A DNA stretch of 14,103 nt, from positions 1 to 14,103 of the forward strand of contig JAPEVF010001091.1 of assembly GCA_029747585.1 (NCBI GenBank), read 5' to 3'. Within the stretch, counting starts at the first letter, position 1, and every line of letters begins with the position of its first letter. The translations under genes and the position numbers were made by a program. Below are positions 8,721 through 14,103 of this stretch, in pieces. The DNA is from Pleurotus djamor. Taxonomy: Eukaryota; Basidiomycota; Agaricomycetes; Agaricales; Pleurotaceae. The notes beneath the pieces were generated by a model. It did no database searches. It was not told the DNA's origin and saw only the letters and a program-made list of their open reading frames with translations.

Positions 8721-9487
8721 AGAATACGATCAGTAGATGGTCGGTGCACTGCTAGGTTAGATATCATGCACAGGGATTTGAGGGACGAACCTACGCTTTC
8801 GTTCGCAAGCGGTAAGGATGGCGTGATAAGAAAGTAGGAACAAGCTGTAGAGGCGAGTCCAACAACCACGTTACTCCAACCTGGATCATGATGCATGAGC
8901 GCTCGGCCCAAGGCCGATCCTCCTGATTAGACCCCTATAAGCCATTCGCGTCACAACCCAGCCGGCGCTCTGCAAACGGGTGACGTGCTTGACCACAACA
9001 CTAACCACACCTTAACCGTGAGTTTAATTCCAGGCCCATCTTTGTCAGATACACGGACCCACAACGATTAGCCCCACAAAGGTCACTTAAGCACTCAGTT
9101 TTACAGGGAACTCGAAGCAAGCCTGGCGTAAGTATCATACCCGAGACTTGGGCAGGTGCCAATCCTTGCTGATATCTCCTACACCCAATGCACAGATGAT
9201 AGCGATGGAATGATAATCTCTCACAACTATGTTTGGTTCGATCAGGCTCTTAGTCGGTAGCGAAGTCCAACAGTCTCCCTTTCGCTTCTTCATTGAGACT
9301 CACACGGCTCTTCTAGGACAAGTCACAGGTGCTCGGCAGTCTTTTCCTTCATCCTAGTCTATGACTAAAGGTGCTTCCCAGTGATGGTAGTCGTATTAAC
9401 CCTCGAGAAGACATGTGGCGTACCTCGGTCGTATAAAAGTCGGGGGCTGCTGTTCCTACGAACGACCAGTAACCACTTGGCTCAGAC
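8721..9487. promoter_or_regulatory. Divergent intergenic region between F-box and nuclease genes
   Basis: No gene is supported. The region must hold both promoters, as the F-box gene reads leftward from 8720 and the nuclease gene rightward from 9488. A clear TATA box for the nuclease is at 9432-9438. On the minus strand, a weaker TTATAG lies near 8935. A CRE-like TGACGT occurs near 8981. A 64-codon minus-strand ORF (8911-8717) overlaps the F-box start in another frame and has no family features. Confidence 0.5.
9432..9438 (+). promoter_or_regulatory. TATA box of the secreted nuclease gene
   Basis: TATAAAA lies 50 nt upstream of the ATG at 9488. It is the best TATA box in the window and implies a short leader. 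Confidence 0.65.
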
Positions 9488-10577
9488 ATGCAGCTCTTCT
9501 TCATTGCCGCCGCCCTTCCTTGGCTTGCCGTCGCAAGTCCAACTGAGCAAGCAGTTCCGTCCGTACTCGCGGATGTACCACCGCGAGACTCTGATGGTGC
9601 TACACTTGACAAATTCGCACCAGATATCCTTCCGTGCGTGTCACCTTGAACCAATATGTTGAGCCTCTCTTTACGCCTTTACTTTACATAATTCACAGGA
9701 GATTGGTTGCGATCGCCGACCTGAACACCTATGAAATCGACTGTACAGTGTATGTTCTCGAGAGACAATCGAGGGGAATCTTTTGTTGACGGCCCTGGCG
9801 TTTCCCTCCAGTTTCCCCAATGTTTGTCAAAACTGGTGCTTCTATCGGTACTGTACGTACCCTGTGGTCTTCCATGTTCTTCGTCATAATAACCCTCTCT
9901 TAATCAGGCAAAACAACGGGCGGAAAGACCGGTGACAACCGCTACATCGTAACAGTCAACTCAACGGCCAGCCTCAGAGGTGAATCTGAGTGCCGCGGAA
10001 AGAATCGATGCAGCACAAGGACTGGTCTTCGTGATAAATGGGACCCAAACCCTACCGCGGGTATGTCCGTCCGGCTTCTGACACCATCTCCCGTGTTGTA
10101 TGATGATGATGATATTTACATTTTCGTGCATTGTCGGCTTTTTGTAGGTCAAAGTTGCGACGAGCAACCAAAGAACACCAACAACGAAGGTGGTGCTGGA
10201 GCGGCCACTCGATGCATGCCCGCTGGGGAAAACTCTAGTAAGGCGCCATTTAGCTCCTCGATGATTTTGTAACACTGATTCAACTGGCTATCAGAGGAGG
10301 GGGCGGTTTGGGGCGGTTACATCAAGTCAAGTATGTACTATGCCGTTACGTTCATTGTGCGGGATCTTCATCGTTCTGTCTGTTACAGAGAAACTCGTTG
10401 ATGGTGATTTGGTCACTATCTCTCTCAGTAAGAGTCTTCACGCCTGATATATCCACCCGAGCGACTGATCATACATCATTGCCAGTGCACAAGCCCACCA
10501 CAGGCTACTGCGCCGCAAGCCCTTCATGCACCCATTCAAAGTCGCCCGGTACGGGTGACAGTGTCCGTCAATTGTAA
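9488..10577 (+). CDS. Secreted deoxyribonuclease of the NucA/NucB family
   Basis: This is a likely extracellular DNase. Eight exons give 215 residues: 9488-9633, 9699-9749, 9812-9852, 9908-10060, 10148-10237, 10295-10330, 10389-10427 and 10486-10577. All introns are 51 to 87 nt, GT/AG, and join in phase. The signal peptide is MQLFFIAAALPWLAVA, with cleavage likely after Ala16. A short propeptide-like region follows, then a mature domain with ten cysteines (64, 71, 75, 80, 108, 114, 134, 153, 194, 200), enough for five disulphides. The family signature is clear: CDEQP at 134-138, EGGAGAATR at 144-152, GENSKEGAVWGGYIK at 157-171 and DGDLVTISL at 177-185. This matches the Asp-Glu-x-Pro, Glu-Gly-Gly-x-Gly-Ala and Gly-x-Trp pattern of bacterial NucB. 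Asp135 and Glu144 are the probable catalytic-site acids by that alignment. The end differs from bacterial relatives by a Cys-containing tail after the last strand. A role in nutrient scavenging, competition or biofilm DNA is inference. Confidence 0.92.
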
Positions 10578-10839
10578 CTCGAGGCTTGTCGTAGCTTTTA
10601 ACGTCAAATCTCATTCTGCTGTGTGGCCACCGTCAGAAATGTGGACTACCTTTGTCCTCTGAGTGGTCCATTCGCTGACTCTTCGTGAATGTGGAAAGCG
10701 AAGTTGTCATTGTCTCAAACGCAACAGTATGGCCAATGATTGTGGCCAGTCAAGCTGCCACACTCGCCACCGCGTACCATAAAAGGCTCCATGAGAGGCA
10801 AGTCAAAGGGAGTTACATTCTCAACACCCGTCCCCCAAC
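10578..10839. promoter_or_regulatory. Promoter and leader region of the 10840 gene
   Basis: This 262-nt spacer carries the 3' end of the nuclease transcript and a TATA-like CATAAAAGG at 10778-10786, 54 nt before the next ATG. An out-of-frame ATG at 10791 lies too close to the TATA-like site to be in most transcripts. Confidence 0.45.
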
Positions 10840-11463
10840 ATGAGCCAACAACAAGTTCGACCGACGTTTGACACCTTCAATGGGCTCCCTAATATCGACC
10901 AGAAGCAGAGCGAAGCTCCGAAGTTCACTACCGTCTCCCCAAAGCGTGTTAAACATCTACCCCCCGAAGAATACACAGGTCCTCTAGACTTGAGTCCTTT
11001 GTCGACAGTACTAGCTCAACGCGGGCTAGACGCACACCTCACGCCAACCTGGACGTCCGAAATTGAACATGACAAACTCAAGTGCACGAACACTTGGTTC
11101 CCAGACTACAAAGGCACCATCACCAAAGAATACGACGGCGGCGTTGTATGGGAACACGGACTTGGACCTTCGATTCGCCGTTCACCCGATGGCGACGTTT
11201 CCATCCATTTTCCTAACGGAAAGCTTACATGGTTTTCTGCGGATGGGATGTCGAGTGTGACTTACATAGAACCGATCCTTAGTGGCAACGTAAATGAAAT
11301 CGGCGAGAGTCCGCCACCCGAATCTCGTCCGCCAATGAATGCAGCTGAGCCTAAGAAGTCTGCAGGAGCCGCGGTAGGAACATCGCCGACTAAAGGCAGG
11401 GAACCGTGCCTCAAGGGAGAGTTTCCGAACAGGATTGTTTCGTCGGGGACGGGCGTATATTGA
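10840..11463 (+). CDS. Conserved-looking hypothetical protein with a beta-rich Asp-Gly repeat segment
   Basis: One exon encodes 207 residues. The ATG has a favourable context (CAACATGA, A at -3) and a TATA-like site upstream. No signal peptide or membrane segment is seen. Residues 1-40 are polar, Gln- and Pro-containing. Residues 41-145 look folded and beta-rich, with aromatic and glycine turns (CTNTWFPDYKG at 82-92, YDGGVVWEHGLGP at 98-110). Residues 115-136 contain SPDGDVSIHFPNGKLTWF followed by SADG, in which Asp-Gly and Asn-Gly turns recur about every ten residues. That spacing recalls the short G-repeats of T-complex-10 / centrosomal CPAP C-terminal sheets, but the resemblance is slight and I do not assign that family. 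Residues 150-207 are Pro/Ser/Gly-rich and probably disordered. Function unknown. Length, codon composition and promoter support a real gene. Confidence 0.7.
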   Translation: MSQQQVRPTFDTFNGLPNIDQKQSEAPKFTTVSPKRVKHLPPEEYTGPLDLSPLSTVLAQRGLDAHLTPTWTSEIEHDKLKCTNTWFPDYKGTITKEYDGGVVWEHGLGPSIRRSPDGDVSIHFPNGKLTWFSADGMSSVTYIEPILSGNVNEIGESPPPESRPPMNAAEPKKSAGAAVGTSPTKGREPCLKGEFPNRIVSSGTGVY

Positions 11464-11764
11464 GCTCACGTCGCTGTGATAGACCAGCGTACTCCAGAGT
11501 ACTAGCACTACGTTTGAACATCTTCATTGTGGATATCGAGTGTACACGCGCCGAATTAACTGACAAGTGACTTCACGGTGTATCTCGGAAACCAACTATT
11601 CTGGCAAAAGAGGAGTAGCGCGTTACGAAAGCGACAGGTGATCTATGTATACCTATCAGAGGTGGCAATGCGAAGGATAGGTAAGCGAACGGAATCAAAG
11701 TGGAGGACATCGAAACCATACACAGAAGATCAGACACATAAGTAGCAAAGAAAATGGTTCAGCA
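11464..11764. other. Gene-free stretch
   Basis: This is the 3' flank of the 10840 gene. The hairpin GTACTC-CA-GAGTAC at 11489-11502 lies 26 nt after the stop codon and may be part of the 3' UTR. Nothing else is supported. Confidence 0.5.
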
Positions 11765-12470
11765 ATGGCGTCGTATCAATCATCGCCGGTGTCCTGCCTT
11801 CATTCTTCTGAGAAACGGTACATCGGTATGTACAAGGCGTCGTAGAACCGTTGCGGCTTGGCAAGTGGCGAAGTCAACGAGTGCATCGAAAAACGGACTT
11901 GTGGACGGATCGGAGGGGATTCTCCAGGCTCATCGAGCATCGTGATCGCCGAGCCACTTCAAGCCATTCGTCATTCCATCAGCAGCAAAGATGCTGACCA
12001 CGACTGCAACCCTCAAGTATCGTCTTCATCCGCTTGATCAAGGGAGGGCCTAGAACCCGCGACCGCGCTGACAAGCTGTGCCAAATGTTTTTCAATTCCG
12101 GTGGATTCGACCACAGAGTCCCTTCAGGAATGACAGCAAGGGGAGGGCGGCGTACAGCCGCTACACTTGAGAGCAAGCCCCACGGGATGGATGCCGTGTG
12201 TGGTTGACTCGAACGGCGAATTGCTGGCGCAGAGGATGAGCGAATGCACGGCAAATTTGAATTTGGGGAAAAAACTGTCGTGCGACACCGGAAGATAGCG
12301 TTAAAAGCGACGATAACTATGAAGGGGCCAAACCTCGCCACGGGCAAAGGGGATGTGGTCGTCCTTGGCTGAACGAGCGATTTCCGTAGATCAGCGCCAA
12401 TTAAGGCGCCCACCCTAGCATTTGGACTTGACGTCGCGGTTGGTCTTGCCTTCTACCAGTTTCTGACCAG
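11765..12470 (+). pseudogene. Possible decayed coding tract of unknown family
   Basis: One plus-strand frame runs from ATG at 11765 for about 83 codons with a single TAG at 11843. It then shifts frame near 12013-12017 and continues for about 150 codons to 12470 with TGA at 12205 and 12370, ending before a GTGAGG donor-like site. Recognisable-looking stretches include IVIAEPLQAIRHSISSKDAD, DKLCQMFFNSGGFDHRVPSG and LAFGLDVAVGLAFYQF. Three stops in about 235 codons is fewer than the roughly 11 expected by chance. However, the frame was chosen after looking, and the other plus frames are also fairly open around 11850-11990, so the evidence is weak. No family was recognised. Confidence 0.2.
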
Positions 12471-14103
12471 GTGAGGCCACGTTGGGTCTGAATGCATATC
12501 ATAGTCGCTTAACATTTGATGGGCTAAGCAATATGGGGAACACTGGACGGGGTAGGTCCGGCCAAGGTTGTAGGGGACCAAAACAAATCATGCGTCCTCA
12601 TTGGAGGAATCTCCTATCGCGGGCAGCAAAGCATTATGCAATAATCCTAAGGACGGCAGATCAGCAACCACGATTCAGCAAGGAGAACGTATCGAAGACA
12701 TACCTGACACAGAACCCATAATCCATCTTCTCTTCGAGGCGTGAAGTTCAGTCATGCTACAGACGACGACCTGGTCCCTGAGCGGCACCTCAGCAGACCA
12801 GATACTGGTGAGGAAGGAGCGAGCTCTCCTAGTTGCTGGGATGACAGTATTGGCAACCATATTCGACTGACAGAATCGCCTGAATTGAGCACGATGGCAA
12901 CAAGTTTAAGGGAATCAAGGTGATTACCTACCAGGGAGTAGAGCTTAATACGATCATAGGTATCAGCTTATCATTTCCACGACGATCCAACGCGCTCTTT
13001 GGTTGAGCCTTGCGCCCTCGAAGCCTGAACGGTTGCGACTCTTGTTCCGGATAGTAGAGTCGTCGATAGCACCCAGGCCGTATGAACGCTCTTTCGACAC
13101 TCAGCGAGCTGTTCATCATTTCAATTAGGGAAGATTACTCACCTATTCCATGTTCGAAATGAATAGACAGGAAACAACATTGTAAACACCTTGCCGAGAG
13201 GATGACCTCGCAAGTGGTGGCTAGCTCTCCGAGTTCGTGCCTGCAACGTGAGTAAGGCCGTGGTCATCCTGACCATTGTTCGGGACCACGTCGACAAAGC
13301 TCGCGCAAGATAGAATGTACCAGACATTGGTACGCTGGGGTACAGACGTGGAAAAAAAATTGCTAAAAAGCAGAGTCACGAGCCTTGAGTCAGAGCCAGC
13401 TTCATCATTTCAGATTCACACAAACACTTACAATAGTCAAGCTCATTCTCTCTAGTGACGTCCCCATCTACTCTCTAACTACCCCGACCGCGCTCCTGGC
13501 ACCATTCCCAAACGTTCGACCGTAAATTCTGCGCGTCGCTGGCATACGTGCCGATTAGGCGACCGAAGCTTGACGAGCCCGGAGAAAAGCAGTTACATGC
13601 AGACAACTATAAAATATTCCTTGCGTCGACATATATCGAAAGTATGGGGAGATGAGGTTGATGAGAAGAGGTGGAAGAGTTTGAGACGTCTGCGCGCTCA
13701 AACGGCGCTTGAAGCCAAAGTGCCGCCCTAAAGTCCATGGAACAGGGGATAGGAGCGGAAGCGTCGCTTGACCAGCTTTGACCAGGTAAAATAAGGAACA
13801 GCCAGACACAACGCACCCTATGGTGGTAGATGGCCCGCTGAGCACTAGTCCTAACTGTAAGTATCATAGAGTCAAACTTCGTAAAACGAGTACGTATGAG
13901 TCGATAGCTCAGGGAAAGCAGGGAAAGCACAAGAAAGCATGTACAAAAATACCCAGCGAGGCATTGATGAAGGTAGGTAGATAATAGTAGCGAAAGCATT
14001 CGAAGAGCACGACAAGAAATAATGATAAGGGGCAAGTAAGAAGGCAATGCAGACTGTGCTGCGAATGGTTGACGAATTATAGTAAGTAGGTGTGTGGTAC
14101 TGG
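12471..14103. other. Stretch without a supportable gene
   Basis: Open stretches of 60 to 146 codons occur on both strands but lack family motifs. The longest is on the minus strand at 13607-14047, rich in Leu, Ser, Arg and Phe, with a possible hydrophobic N-terminal half. A short plus-strand ORF at 13597-13731 encodes 44 Lys/Arg-rich residues. A 9-bp tandem repeat, GGGAAAGCA, is at 13912-13929, and an A8 run is near 13351. Plus-strand frames around 12480-13120 read as protein for 40 to 80 codons between TGA stops and could prolong the decayed tract before them. No transposon, tRNA or other RNA gene was recognised. Confidence 0.35.

Noticed and set aside
8717..8911. 64-codon minus-strand ORF as an N-terminal extension of the F-box protein
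   Set aside because: Splicing at the visible GTAGGT and TAG sites would not enter the F-box frame.
5938..10577. Secondary-metabolite cluster around the norsolorinic-acid-reductase-like gene
   Set aside because: No synthase, P450, transporter or cluster regulator is present in the window.
11979..12413. Minus-strand ORF of 144 codons
   Set aside because: No motif, and composition is Pro/Ser/Arg-rich without structure; the plus strand reads slightly better, though also weakly.
13607..14047. Minus-strand ORF of 146 codons
   Set aside because: Long for chance and partly hydrophobic, but no family motif, splice or promoter support; not called as a gene.

Overview
The window looks like a piece of a filamentous fungal genome, most likely an agaricomycete basidiomycete. 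The evidence is a set of protein genes broken by many short introns of 51 to 87 nt with GTRNGT-type donors and YAG acceptors, eukaryotic TATA-box promoters, no ribosome binding sites or operons, and gene-by-gene strand switching. Rhizoctonia/Ceratobasidium-like fungi are a guess from gene style only. No tRNA, rRNA or CRISPR array was seen.

Layout. Positions 1-384 are non-coding and rich in inverted and direct repeats; they resemble retroelement or LTR debris. Positions 385-1332 (+) hold a long coiled-coil ORF that has no ATG at its 5' end and starts behind an acceptor-like TTTTTAG, so it is probably the last exon of a longer or 5'-truncated gene. Positions 1333-5937 hold no convincing intact gene. 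Inside them, 2123-2975 (-) reads as a decayed coiled-coil gene with two good introns and three frame slips, and 5207-5500 (-) is a weaker coding-like tract.

Positions 5938-10577 are the well-supported core. A 7-exon aldo/keto reductase of the aryl-alcohol dehydrogenase / norsolorinic acid reductase type (5938-7466, +) converges on a 2-exon F-box/leucine-rich protein gene (7565-8720, -), leaving 98 nt between stop codons. Divergent from the F-box gene is an 8-exon gene for a secreted NucA/NucB-type deoxyribonuclease (9488-10577, +), with a signal peptide and ten cysteines. A single-exon gene of unknown function (10840-11463, +) follows.

Positions 11464-14103 hold no intact gene that I can defend; 11765-12470 may be a decayed coding tract.

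The core genes do not form an obvious pathway. The reductase suggests redox metabolism of aromatic or polyketide-like aldehydes, the nuclease suggests extracellular DNA degradation, and the F-box protein suggests ubiquitin-ligase substrate recognition. No secondary-metabolite backbone gene is present. Gene models were spliced by hand; those of the reductase, nuclease and F-box gene are internally consistent in phase and in family motifs.
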